A stretch of DNA of 64,000 nt from Chloroflexota bacterium (GTDB lineage Bacteria; Chloroflexota; Anaerolineae; Anaerolineales; Villigracilaceae): assembly GCA_021787595.1 (NCBI GenBank), contig JAJYLQ010000011.1, positions 1 to 64,000 on the forward strand, given 5' to 3'. Position 1 is the stretch's first letter, and each line of letters opens with the position of its first letter. Positions 8,492 to 17,000 of this stretch are shown in pieces. Under the pieces are notes generated by a model. That model had not been told where the DNA came from. It did no database searches and saw nothing but the letters and a program-made list of their open reading frames with translations. A program made the position numbers and the translations under genes.

Positions 8492-9739
8492 TCAATGCTC
8501 CACCTCGGGCCAGTGGAGCAAAACTTCCGTACCCTGACCCTGCCTGCTCCGCACGGACAAAGCGATTTGCGCGTTGGAGGCGCGTTCGCGCATAATGCCC
8601 AATCCCAAATGCTCGCCCATCACATATCTTGAATCAAAGCCCAGGCCATCGTCACGGATCGTCAGCGAAACGGATTTAGAAAACGCTGGCGGATCAGAAT
8701 CCGCTTTCTTTCGCCTGCTGCGCGATGACGAACCAGGAATGGATTCGATCTCGATCTCCACGTTATCCGCACCTGAATGTTTTGCCACGTTGTTCAACGC
8801 CTCCTGGGCAATGCGATAAAATGCCAGCTTCACTTCTGTCGGCAAAACGGCTGTTCCTTCCACATGAACTTTTACCTGCGCTCGAATACGCCCCGAAACA
8901 CCTTCAGCCAACTGCTTGAGCAAATCCTCCAACCCAACTTCACCGAGACCGATGGGTCGCAGTTCGAGAAGCAACGTCCGCATTTCGGCCAGCGCACCCT
9001 TTGTCAGCTTACGGAGGTCATCCAAACCCTGCTGGGCCTCATCGGGGTCACGCGTCCAGATGGTTGGCAGGACCTCCGCGATCAGGCTGGCAGAGAAGAT
9101 GGTTTGGGTGACCGAGTCGTGCAATTCCCGCGCGAGGCGGTTGCGTTCCGCCGTCACGGCCTCCTCCTGAGCCTGTTCGCGCAGGCGGGCATTTTCGATG
9201 GCGAGCGCGGTCTGGTCGCAAAACGATACGGCCAGATCAATGTCATCCTGAGTGAAAACGCGCGGTTTGGCATAATAGAGATTCAAAGCGCCGACGATAT
9301 CCTGTTTGACGATAAGCGGCACAGACAGTTCGGAGCGATAACGCTTGGAGAGAATTTTCAATAGCCGCGTCATTTCCGGATCGAGAGGCCGGGTTAGGAC
9401 ATCCGTAGCATGTTCTATATCTGTGACGGCGACCGGCTCGCCCAGATTCACCGCCTGCCCTGTGGGCCCTTGTCCGAGGATCACCGTGGAATGCTGCAAG
9501 TATTCACGGCTCAACCCATGCGAAGATTGGATTTTGAGCAAATTGGTTTCGGGCTGCAGGCGGTAGATCGCGACCGCGTCTGCTTCCAGCAAACGGCCAG
9601 CGTACAAGGTGATGTAATCGAGGATCGCGTCCAGCGGTTTGTTGGAGTTCAGCACCGCGAGAATCCCGCGCAGCCCCTCGGCGATGCCCCGGCGGCGTTC
9701 GCGTTCCTGTGATTGTGCATCTATGGCTTCAGGCATCAT
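8492..9739 (-). CDS. Cytosolic GAF-domain sensor histidine kinase (HisKA_3)
   Basis: The product has 415 residues and no membrane segment. A GAF domain spans about 35-185, followed by a short coiled segment. The HisKA_3 dimerisation domain has phospho-histidine H207 in RLARELHDSVTQ, and the HATPase_c domain has N-box EALNNVAKHSGADN and G-box DDGLGFD and LGIMRERA. It has an insertion rich in Ser/Arg/Lys around 335-355 (SSSRSRRKK), which is unusual in the ATP-lid region. It pairs with the NarL regulator downstream. The GAF pocket sequence gives no clear ligand. Confidence 0.92.
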   Translation of the reverse strand: MMPEAIDAQSQERERRRGIAEGLRGILAVLNSNKPLDAILDYITLYAGRLLEADAVAIYRLQPETNLLKIQSSHGLSREYLQHSTVILGQGPTGQAVNLGEPVAVTDIEHATDVLTRPLDPEMTRLLKILSKRYRSELSVPLIVKQDIVGALNLYYAKPRVFTQDDIDLAVSFCDQTALAIENARLREQAQEEAVTAERNRLARELHDSVTQTIFSASLIAEVLPTIWTRDPDEAQQGLDDLRKLTKGALAEMRTLLLELRPIGLGEVGLEDLLKQLAEGVSGRIRAQVKVHVEGTAVLPTEVKLAFYRIAQEALNNVAKHSGADNVEIEIESIPGSSSRSRRKKADSDPPAFSKSVSLTIRDDGLGFDSRYVMGEHLGLGIMRERASNAQIALSVRSRQGQGTEVLLHWPEVEH

Positions 9740-9931
9740 GGAAGAACTCTATAATCCTTCCAGATTGTACTCCGTAACGATAAAACAGAGAGCCTGACGG
9801 AAGCCACAGGGCGTACTCAAAGTTTGTTAGCAAACCTGCTCCGGTTGCCGCCTGCACTTTGTTCTTTGAGTGTCCGCGGCGACTGCCTGCAGGCAAATCT
9901 TGCGCCGGGGACAGCGCAAGGAGCAACCGAA

Positions 9932-9961
9932 TTGACAGCCCTCCTCGGTCCGGTATATACT
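9932..9961 (+). promoter_or_regulatory. Near-consensus sigma-70 promoter of the DUF134 pair
   Basis: TTGACA (9932-9937) and TATACT (9956-9961) are 18 nt apart; the alternative -10 TATATA (9954-9959) gives 16 nt. The predicted start, about 9968, falls inside the palindrome at 9964-9983. Confidence 0.75.
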
Positions 9962-9963
9962 AG

Positions 9964-9983
9964 TTATGGGCATATGCCCATAA
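9964..9983. promoter_or_regulatory. Perfect 20-bp palindromic operator
   Basis: TTATGGGCATATGCCCATAA reads the same on both strands and covers the predicted transcription start. A bound dimeric protein here would block RNA polymerase. The downstream DUF134 helix-turn-helix protein is the obvious candidate for autoregulation. This is inference from position and symmetry. Confidence 0.7.
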
Positions 9984-10005
9984 CATCCAACGAAAGGATT
10001 TTTTT

Positions 10006-10275
10006 ATGGCAAAGATATTCGTGCGCGAGCGCACTCGCATCAGCAAAGGCGAAGGCCTGCCTCGCTTCGCCATTGTCGGCGTAGAAGGAAGCGATCTAAA
10101 GTTCTTCCAGATTCACGTCCGCAAATCGGAACTGGACGCCATCGCCCAATCCATCGGCGCAGAGGTCGTAATGCTGCCGCGCGGGACGGGCCAGGACGCC
10201 GGTGAAGGCTCCGGAGGCGGCAGGCGCCAGAAGCGAAGCAACCGTCGGCGCGCGAACCGGGGAGGCAATGCCTAG
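10006..10275 (+). CDS. Small conserved protein paired with DUF134
   Basis: The 89-residue product begins MAKIFVRERTRISKGEG. It has a globular core to about residue 60 and ends in a Gly/Arg-rich basic tail (GGGRRQKRSNRRRANRGG). AAAGGA precedes the ATG. Its stop lies inside the next gene (8-nt overlap), so the two are translated together. I have an impression that short proteins of this kind accompany DUF134 regulators elsewhere, but I know no function. The basic tail suggests nucleic-acid contact. Confidence 0.75.
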   Translation: MAKIFVRERTRISKGEGLPRFAIVGVEGSDLKFFQIHVRKSELDAIAQSIGAEVVMLPRGTGQDAGEGSGGGRRQKRSNRRRANRGGNA

Positions 10276-10717
10276 ACCGCGCAAACGCCGCCGCGTCTGG
10301 CGTGAAGCGACGCCCGCAATTTTCAAACCGGTGGGCGTGCCGCTTCATCAACTGAATACGATCACGCTCTTCCATGAGGAACTCGAAGCCCTGCGCCTCG
10401 TTGATCTGGAAAACCGTTATCAGGAGGAAGCCGCTGAGCAGATGAACGTCTCACGCTCTACGCTTCAACGCATCGTGAATGAAGCGCATGTCAAAGTGGC
10501 ACAGGCGCTGACCGAAGGGGCGGCCTTGCACATCGAGGGCGGGACCTTTCGCGTGGCCACTCATTACTGGCAATGCGCCGATTGCGGCCACGTTTGGGAG
10601 GTCGAGCACGGCAGCGGCCAGGGCGCGCCGGCGCGCTGTCCCAGGTGTCGTAGTTCTTATATCCGTTTGCGGCGAATGCGAAGGCGTCGTATGGATCGAA
10701 AATCGGGTATCCGCTAA
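10268..10717 (+). CDS. DUF134 (UPF0251) family DNA-binding protein with zinc ribbon
   Basis: The start at 10268 (MPRPRKRRRVWREAT) is set by the conserved DUF134 N-terminus and by GGGAGG just upstream. Of its 149 residues, about 1-95 form the DUF134 core: a FKPVGVPL segment, an ELEALRLVDLE helix and a helix-turn-helix YQEEAAEQMNVSRSTLQRIV. The C-terminal part is a zinc ribbon, CADCGHVW and CPRCRSSY, followed by an Arg-rich end. In the family it is a predicted transcription regulator often found beside NifB/NifX-like or metal genes. The palindrome at 9964-9983 is its likely target. Confidence 0.85.
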   Translation: MPRPRKRRRVWREATPAIFKPVGVPLHQLNTITLFHEELEALRLVDLENRYQEEAAEQMNVSRSTLQRIVNEAHVKVAQALTEGAALHIEGGTFRVATHYWQCADCGHVWEVEHGSGQGAPARCPRCRSSYIRLRRMRRRRMDRKSGIR

Positions 10718-10722
10718 TCTTC

Positions 10723-10746
10723 GCGGACGTCCGCCGGCCTTTTTCT
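10723..10746 (+). terminator. Weak terminator candidate after DUF134
   Basis: GCGGACGTCCGC at 10723-10734 can form a 4-bp stem with a 4-nt loop and is followed by CGGCCTTTTTCT. It is short, so termination may be inefficient. Confidence 0.3.
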
Positions 10747-10796
10747 ATTCGCGCGGACGCGCTCCCGAAGAATTGGCGTAAATCCGCGGATACTTG

Positions 10797-11627
10797 TCAC
10801 GCCTTGACATAAATCCGCGTGCCCACGTTCTCGCCATCCAACGCACGCGGAATATTGTTCTGCACCAAACCATTGACGATAAATACCTCGCGCACACTTC
10901 GCGCGGTCTTCAGACTCTCCAGCATCGTGCGCTCAATGGCCAAATCGTTCAGGTCAAGAGCGAGCAGCTCGTTGACCTCGATCTCCGAGATGAACTTTGC
11001 CGACGCGTCCTTCTTCGGGTCGGCGGTATAAAGTCCCTGTTCATCTTTGATCAACACACAGCGTTCCGCGCCCATCACTTCTGCCAGCAGGAACGCACCA
11101 ACATCTGTGCGATGCGGCGGGATTCGTCCCAGCGCGGGCGGACGCTCGAACAAACCATAGGGCGGCATCGCATGAGTGACCGGCAGAATGCCGGGCATCA
11201 TGTAGTTGGGGAGTTTTGCCAAATCATCGTGGCCGATCTTGATTCCGCCGCGCTGGCTAAGCAGGATCGCCACCATCAACGCATTCTGTTCGCTGATACT
11301 CGTGCCCAGTTTGGCAAGGACACCTGTGGGCATGCCAAGGTCAATCGCGATGGCGTAGGCATGGCGGGCGCGCGTTCCTCCGCCGGTAGTGATCAGAATC
11401 TTATGAGTCTTTCGCGCTTCGACCAATTCATCCAGAATCGGAAATAACGCCTCGCGCCCGCGATCAATAATGCTTTGCCCTCCTACTTTGACCACGATCA
11501 GGTCGGGCATCAGCCGATAAATGGGTCCGCCGTCCGTGCTGGCAAGCAGAGATTTATCCATCATCGATTCACCCATGAAGGGCGATTCGATATTCAGGCG
11601 TCCGCTGGGATCACGTCGAATGCTCAT
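10797..11627 (-). CDS. Molybdenum-storage-protein-like amino-acid-kinase-fold protein
   Basis: The 276-residue product starts at the ATG at 11627 (MSIRRDPSGRLN), with GAAGAGG upstream. It has the amino-acid-kinase fold: VVKVGGQSIIDRG, TTGGGTRARHAYA, then the stretch MPPYGLFERPP, RIPPHRTDVGAFLLA, KDEQGLYTADPKKD and VNGLVQNNIPRALDG. This block order matches the MosA/MosB subunits of the Azotobacter molybdenum/tungsten storage protein more closely than UMP kinase. Such proteins use ATP to pack polyoxometalate clusters. With AOR and moa genes nearby, storage of W or Mo is a sensible inference. Only one subunit gene is present, so a homo-oligomer or a distant partner is needed. Confidence 0.8.
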   Translation of the reverse strand: MSIRRDPSGRLNIESPFMGESMMDKSLLASTDGGPIYRLMPDLIVVKVGGQSIIDRGREALFPILDELVEARKTHKILITTGGGTRARHAYAIAIDLGMPTGVLAKLGTSISEQNALMVAILLSQRGGIKIGHDDLAKLPNYMMPGILPVTHAMPPYGLFERPPALGRIPPHRTDVGAFLLAEVMGAERCVLIKDEQGLYTADPKKDASAKFISEIEVNELLALDLNDLAIERTMLESLKTARSVREVFIVNGLVQNNIPRALDGENVGTRIYVKA

Positions 11628-11707
11628 AAACGATTGCCTCTTCCATCGAATTGTTAAAGGGCAGTATATCATGTTGGTGTGCCGCGTCATACAAAAAACT
11701 CCGCCCT

Positions 11708-11930
11708 TCATTTGTCAAGAAACCTTGCTGTGTAATCGTTGACTGGTTGTACGAACACATCCTGCGGCATTCCGGCTTGTTCGATGCGTCCGTTTTGCAT
11801 CACAACCATGTGCGTTGCCAGACTGAGCGCTTCCTGAAAATCGTGCGCGATTAAAATGGCGGTCGTCTCCGTACCAGCCAACGCAGGTTTCAAATCTTCG
11901 AGCAGATGTGAGCGCGTCGGTGCAGCAAGC
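11708..11930 (-). pseudogene. 3' remnant of an ABC transporter ATPase, possibly molybdate/tungstate type
   Basis: About 74 codons remain: APTRSHLLEDLK (D-loop region), ETTAILIAHDFQEALSLA (H-loop) and VVMQNGRIEQAGMPQDVF, a normal C-terminal end of an importer ATPase. Walker A, signature and Walker B are missing, and the frame has a TAA just upstream. The tail resembles ModC/WtpC/TupC-type importers. Its place beside Mo/W genes supports that assignment but does not prove it. Confidence 0.75.
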
Positions 11931-12035
11931 CGTTAAATTAGCCATCCGCAGACGCAGGATCATCATCCAGCGCGAGTCGGAAGGAAGTTTGATCCGATCA
12001 AAAGCACTCAGAGTCCGAATCGAATCCATTGCCAT
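11931..12035 (-). pseudogene. N-terminal remnant of an ArsR-type winged-helix regulator
   Basis: Reading from an ATG at 12035 or 12029 gives MDSIRTLSAFDRIKLPSDSR and then WMMILRLRMANLT. This is the opening of ArsR/HTH_20-type regulators (IKLLADPRRMAILRLLM). The match stops at about 11931, where the ABC-ATPase remnant begins in a different frame. The junction looks like a deletion scar. Confidence 0.5.
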
Positions 12036-12088
12036 TAAAGAAAAAAACTTAATCGCAAGCCTATCACAAAGACTCACAACCGGTCAAT

Positions 12089-12117
12089 TTGACATTCCCC
12101 TGCCGCCGTGATAGACT
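12089..12117 (+). promoter_or_regulatory. Consensus promoter of the SAM-riboswitch operon
   Basis: TTGACA (12089-12094) and TAGACT (12112-12117) are 17 nt apart. The predicted start near 12124 leaves about 20 nt before riboswitch stem P1. Confidence 0.8.
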
Positions 12118-12143
12118 CCCGCAACAATTCAATACGAGCTGTA

Positions 12144-12314
12144 CTCATCCAGAGAGGCTGAGGGACCGACCCGTTGAAGCCTCGGCAACCGATGTTAGTC
12201 TATGGTCGAAAAGTCGCTTAGTCTTGTGGTCAACCGACCATGCGACTACCAGACCAAAAGACCACGTGACCAACTACGGTGCCAATTTCGGCAGACAAGA
12301 GTCTGGGAGATGAG
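12144..12314 (+). ncRNA. SAM-I (S-box) riboswitch
   Basis: The conserved S-box core is present: AGAGAGGCTGAGGGACCGAC, GAAGCCTCGGCAACC and GGTGCCAATTTCGGCAG. P1 forms between CTCATC (12144-12149) and GATGAG (12309-12314). The arm between CGGCAACC and GGTGCC is unusually long (about 85 nt), with many GGTC/GACC segments that can pair in more than one way. An intrinsic terminator follows at 12337, so SAM binding should stop transcription. The controlled genes are the DinB-DUF5946-S51-metH series. Confidence 0.95.
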
Positions 12315-12336
12315 AGATGATGTTGTTATGATCATG

Positions 12337-12366
12337 TCGCCTCTCATTTCGAGAGGCGATTTTGTT
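12337..12366 (+). terminator. Riboswitch expression-platform terminator
   Basis: TCGCCTCTC (12337-12345) pairs with GAGAGGCGA (12351-12359) around a 5-nt loop, followed by TTTTGTT. The GAGAGATGATG bases just 5' can compete with P1 to form an antiterminator. Confidence 0.9.
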
Positions 12367-12373
12367 GGATAAT

Positions 12374-12453
12374 GTCATTGCGAGTGGCGCCCCCGCGTGT
12401 GCGGGATCTTCGACTTGGCGCCACGTGGCAATCCCGCGTTATCTCGCAATGAC
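12374..12453. repeat. GTCATTGCG-type miniature inverted-repeat element, copy 1
   Basis: GTCATTGCGAG (12374-12384) and CTCGCAATGAC (12443-12453) are perfect 11-bp terminal inverted repeats. The roughly 60-bp interior is nearly identical to the left part of the copy at 39182. It lies between the riboswitch terminator and the DinB gene, so it is transcribed in the operon leader. Confidence 0.85.
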
Positions 12454-12471
12454 AACTGAAAAGAGAGAGCT

Positions 12472-12948
12472 ATGTCTTCACTTGAACTGATCGAGACTTA
12501 CATCGAATATCACATTGCCACGACGCGGCGCGTCTGGGATTCGATTGATCAAATCACCGACGAACAATTTTCCGCGGACGATTCTTATTCGCGCGGCTCC
12601 ATTCGAAATCTGATGGTACATCTCACCAGCGTGGATCGCCGTTGGCTGGCGGGATTGAAGAACCAACCGGATGTCGGCCATTTGAAATCCGAAGATTATC
12701 CGACGCGCATCGCGGCCCGCGAAGTCTTCGAAAACGTAGCAAACGATTTGACCGATTACATAAATCACCTGAGCGAAGATGAATTGTCACAAACCGGGAA
12801 GGATATGTCTGAACCGCGCTGGCAAATTCTTTTACACATCGGCAATCATGGCACTGACCATCGCGCAACCGTCTTACAAAAGCTCAACGATTTTGGCGCA
12901 CCGACCTTCCCACAAGATTTTGTCATCTGGTTGTGGGAGAAGAAATGA
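12472..12948 (+). CDS. DinB-family protein
   Basis: The 158-residue product is a four-helix DinB-type protein. The metal-site histidines H50 (LMVHL), H126 and H130 (HIGNHGTDHRATV) are in the usual places, with H122 adjacent. AAAGAGAGAGC precedes the ATG. Members are metal-dependent hydrolases or thiol transferases (bacillithiol or mycothiol type), with many of unknown role. As first gene after the SAM riboswitch it is expected to follow methionine status. Its stop codon overlaps the next start (ATGA). Confidence 0.85.
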   Translation: MSSLELIETYIEYHIATTRRVWDSIDQITDEQFSADDSYSRGSIRNLMVHLTSVDRRWLAGLKNQPDVGHLKSEDYPTRIAAREVFENVANDLTDYINHLSEDELSQTGKDMSEPRWQILLHIGNHGTDHRATVLQKLNDFGAPTFPQDFVIWLWEKK

Positions 12949-13373
12949 ACTGTCCCGAATGCGGCGCGGCTGACAATTTATGTCAAGCGCGCTTCGATGA
13001 ATTGATGGCGCTGGAATTTTCAGATCCGGCGTACTTTGGCACGGTACATAATTTGACGGTGGCGACGTTCATGCTTCAACACTCCAGCAAGTTGACGCGC
13101 GAAGGCTGGCTGTACGAGCGAGAGTTATTGAGAGAATTTCTCGTGGAAAATAAATCGCCCGAGTTCATCAGAAGGCAAAACAAGGACTTGGTGGACAGCG
13201 GTAAGAGAAAGTTCAAAATCACATCTAAAGATGGCAAGCCCGTGATCAATAAAACCACATGGACGAAAACGATTCTGGATGTCCGCGCGGAGAACGCGGA
13301 AGTGTATTGCGAAGATATAAAGGCGTGGGCGAAGTCCGCGCTGGAAGAAGCGGAAGAAATCAATGAATCGTAA
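12945..13373 (+). CDS. DUF5946-like protein
   Basis: The ATG at 12945 overlaps the DinB stop. The 142-residue product opens with MNCPECGAADNLCQARFDEL, a small cysteine-containing site that could hold zinc. It continues with DPAYFGTVHNLTVATFMLQH, the typical DUF5946 core, and ends in an acidic helix. The function is unknown. Its final bases overlap the next gene by 11 nt, so the three small genes form a tight unit ahead of metH. Confidence 0.75.
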   Translation: MNCPECGAADNLCQARFDELMALEFSDPAYFGTVHNLTVATFMLQHSSKLTREGWLYERELLREFLVENKSPEFIRRQNKDLVDSGKRKFKITSKDGKPVINKTTWTKTILDVRAENAEVYCEDIKAWAKSALEEAEEINES

Positions 13374-14025
13374 GCTGGCTTTCTACAGTGACCAACAAAT
13401 TGGGCAGTCGTCAGCAATGGACGAGCAATTAATCAATTTGATTGATAAACAACGCCCAACAATAGGATACATTCCCTCATCTACTGATCCTGAAAGGATA
13501 TGGTTTAAACAACAACAGATTTATTATCAATCGTTGGGTGCCGACTTATCTGTCTATTTTGAACTGGAAATAGAATATGCGCCCAGCAAAATCAATGAGC
13601 TTTTTGCATGTGATGCAATCCATTTGTCAGGAGGCCGCACATACAATTTCTTATACTGGCTACGCAAACGAGAATTATTTTCTTCTTTGCGTGAATATGT
13701 AGCAAACGGTGGTGTATTGATCGGTGTGAGCGCGGGTGCGATATTAATGACGCCAGAAATATCCACAACACACATTTGCGGAGAAAAACCATCCGACGAC
13801 ATCAAAGACCTCTCCTCGCTAAACCTCGTTGACTTTGCTTTCTTGCCGCATGTGAATAAGATTGAGTCAGCAGAAAGTAAAATGGTTGAATACTCCGTAA
13901 CTCGTGGGCGTAAAATATTTGGCTGCAAAGATGGTGATGGGATCATTGTCAACGGCGAAAACATTGAGTGGATCGGCAACTTGTTGTTTGCCGAAAATGG
14001 TAAATTGGAATCTCTGGTGATTTAA
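13363..14025 (+). CDS. Peptidase S51 (dipeptidase E-like) / class I glutamine-amidotransferase-like protein
   Basis: The 220-residue product has the S51 arrangement: IGYIPSSTDPE near residue 34, the HLSGGRTYNFLYWL oxyanion region, and nucleophile S123 in LIGVSAGAILM with a PH pair near 163. Such enzymes cleave Asp-X dipeptides or, in the cyanophycinase branch, polymer ends. The DNA is noticeably more A/T-rich than its neighbours, which suggests a recent origin. It overlaps DUF5946 by 11 nt and ends 19 nt before metH, with GGAAAC before the metH ATG. Confidence 0.85.
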   Translation: MNRKLAFYSDQQIGQSSAMDEQLINLIDKQRPTIGYIPSSTDPERIWFKQQQIYYQSLGADLSVYFELEIEYAPSKINELFACDAIHLSGGRTYNFLYWLRKRELFSSLREYVANGGVLIGVSAGAILMTPEISTTHICGEKPSDDIKDLSSLNLVDFAFLPHVNKIESAESKMVEYSVTRGRKIFGCKDGDGIIVNGENIEWIGNLLFAENGKLESLVI

Positions 14026-14044
14026 TTTTACGAAGGAAACAAAC

Positions 14045-17000
14045 ATGACCGAAAGAAAATATACAAACAGAAAATACCTCGATGCCCTCGAAAAGAAAGT
14101 CCTCGTCTTCGACGGTGCGATGGGCACAAGTTTACAAAATCAACATCTCACCGCTGAACATTTCGGCGGCGAACAATATAACGGATGCAACGATTACCTC
14201 GTCATCTCCTATCCCGAAGCCGTGGAAAAAGTCCATCGCTCGTTTCTCGATGTCGGCGTGGACGTGATCGAGACCGACACCTTCCGCTCGAATCGAATCA
14301 CGATGAAGGAATATGGCCTGCAAGACCGCGTCATCGAGATCAACGAAACCGCGGCAAGGTTAGCGCGCCGTTTGGCCGACGAGTACTCCGTTGTAAGGGC
14401 TGACCTAAGTGTCAGCCCTGTAAGTGTCAGCCCAGAAGGCGCACACACAGGTGCGCCCCGACAGCGCTTTGTTGCCGGCTCCATCGGTCCCTCCGGCAAA
14501 CTTCCATCAACGAACGACCCCGAACTTTCCAACGTCAGCTTCGATGAACTCGTTGACGTTTTTCGCGAGCAGGCTGTCGGCCTGATGCGCGGCGGCGTGG
14601 ATATCCTCCTCATCGAAACCTCGCAGGACATTCTCGAAGTCAAAGCTGCGATCACGGGTTGTCACAAAGCCTTCGACGAGACTCAAATTGTTTTGCCGCT
14701 GCAGGCCCAGGTCACGCTCGACACGACGGGACGCATGTTGCTCGGCACCGACGTAGCCGCCGCGCTTGCCATCCTCGAAGGCATGGGCATTGACGTTATC
14801 GGCCTCAACTGCTCCACCGGCCCCGAACACATGCGCGAGCCCATCCGCGTCCTCGGCGAAAATTCCACGCTGCCCGTTTCGTGCATCCCCAACGCGGGCC
14901 TGCCATTGAACGTGGATGGGCAGGCCGTATATCCGCTCGAACCCGAACCGTTCGCGAATGACCTTTATGAATTCGTGACCAAGCACAACGTCCGAATCGT
15001 TGGCGGCTGCTGCGGGACGACTCCCGACCACCTGCGCCTCCTCGTTGACCGCCTCGCCAATTACCAATTACCAATTACCGACCAACCGCTTCATTCGGAT
15101 CCGAAGCTGGCTTCCGCCATGTCGGCGACTCTCATGCGACAGGATCCTCCGCCAACCCTGCTCGGCGAACGATGCAACGCGCAAGGCTCGCGCAAGTTCA
15201 AGAAGATGCTGCTCGAAGAAGATTATGATGGCATCTTGGAATTGGCGCGCGAACAAGTCAACGGCGGCGCGCACGCGTTGGACATTTCCTGCGCGGTCAC
15301 CGAGCGTCCCGACGAAGTTGAGCTGATGCGCAAGGTCGTCAAGAAACTTGAGATGGGCGTGGATGTTCCGTTGGTCATTGACACAACCGAATTGGATGTT
15401 CTTGAAACCGCGTTGAAGACCGCGCCAGGACGATGCTTGATCAACTCGACTCACCTCGAATCTGGCCGCGCCAAAGCCGACAAAGTTTTCAAGTTGGCGA
15501 AAGAACATAACGCGGCTGTGATTTGTTTGACCATTGATGAAAATGGCATGGCGAAGACTCGCGAACGCAAACTTGAAGTCGCCAAACGCATTTACGACAT
15601 TGCCGTCAATGAACACGGACTCAAGCCGGAGGACTTGGTCTATGATGCATTGACCTTCACATTAGCAACCGGTGATCCTGAATTCTCCAATTCAGCCATT
15701 GAAACCATCGAAGGCATTCGACTCATCAAACAAAATCTGCCCGGTGTGATGGCATCCTTGGGCGTGAGCAATCTTTCATTCGGTCTTGCGCCTCACGCGC
15801 GGCCTGTTTTGAACTCGGTCATGTTGTATCACTGCATGCAAGCCGGCCTCGACATGGCCATCGTCAACGCCGCGCAGGTCAAGCCGTATGCCGAGATTGA
15901 CGAAAAGGAACGCGAACTGGCCGAAGATTTGATCTTCAACCGCCGCCCCGACGCGCTCCAGCATTACATCGAGTATTTTGAATCTGTAGGGGCGGACCGC
16001 GTGTCCGCCCAAACCGTTGCCAGCCCCACCGCGGACATGACGCCCGAACAACGTCTGCATTGGGCCATCCTGCATCGCCACAAGGAAGGCGTCGAAGCGG
16101 ATATTGATGAGATTATCAATCGCGGCATTTTCCCTCTCCCTTCGGGAGAGGGCAGGGTGAGGGCCGAATCTTCCTCTCCCGTTGGGAGAGGGAAGGGTGA
16201 GGGCGAAAAGCCAATCAAACACAACCCGCGCCTCCCCGAAGAACTCAAAGGACGCATTCGCGAGTTACGTCAAAACGCCACCGACGCAGAAAAATTGATG
16301 TGGCAGCTTCTTCGCAATCGCGGCGTTCATGATGCAAAATTTCGCCGACAACATCCTGTTGCAGGATTCATCCTTGACTTCTATTGCCATGAAGCAAAGT
16401 TTGGCATCGAACTAGATGGAAGCCAGCACAGTGAAGGCGAGCAAATCAAATATGATGAAGAACGAACAAAGATTTTGCAGGAGCAACATGGAATCAAAGC
16501 AATCAGGTTTTGGGATAGCGATGTGCTGAATAAAACGCAAGATGTACTCAATGTAATTTGGGATGTCTTAGAAGAGAAATTGCCCGCCGCGTCCCTCACC
16601 CCTAACCCCTCTCCCGTAGGAGAGGGGAACTCTGGCTCCCTTCCATCTTCGGGAGAAGAGTCGGGGATGAGGGCGAGCAAACACGAGGTTGCCGTTACCA
16701 TCCTCAACACCGTCTTGCTCCCCGCCATGAAAGAAGTTGGCGACAAGTTCGGCGCGGGCGAATTGATCCTGCCCTTCGTGTTGCAATCCGCGGAAGTGAT
16801 GAAGAAAGCCGTCGCGCATCTCGAAAATTATCTTGAGAAGAAAGAAGGCGTGAGCAAAGGACTCGTTGTGTTGGCAACCGTCTACGGCGATGTGCATGAC
16901 ATTGGAAAAAATCTGGTCAAAACGATTCTCTCCAACAACGGATACGATGTGATTGATTTGGGCAAGCAAGTTCCTGCGGAAAAAATTATTACCAAGGCCG

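Noticed and set aside
9740-9930. tRNA or small RNA in the gap before the DUF134 pair
   Set aside because: I saw no cloverleaf or conserved RNA motif; the stretch holds only short stems.
16127-16672. The metH insert considered as an intein
   Set aside because: It has no Cys/Ser at its start, no TxxH block and no His-Asn end, so self-splicing is not supported.
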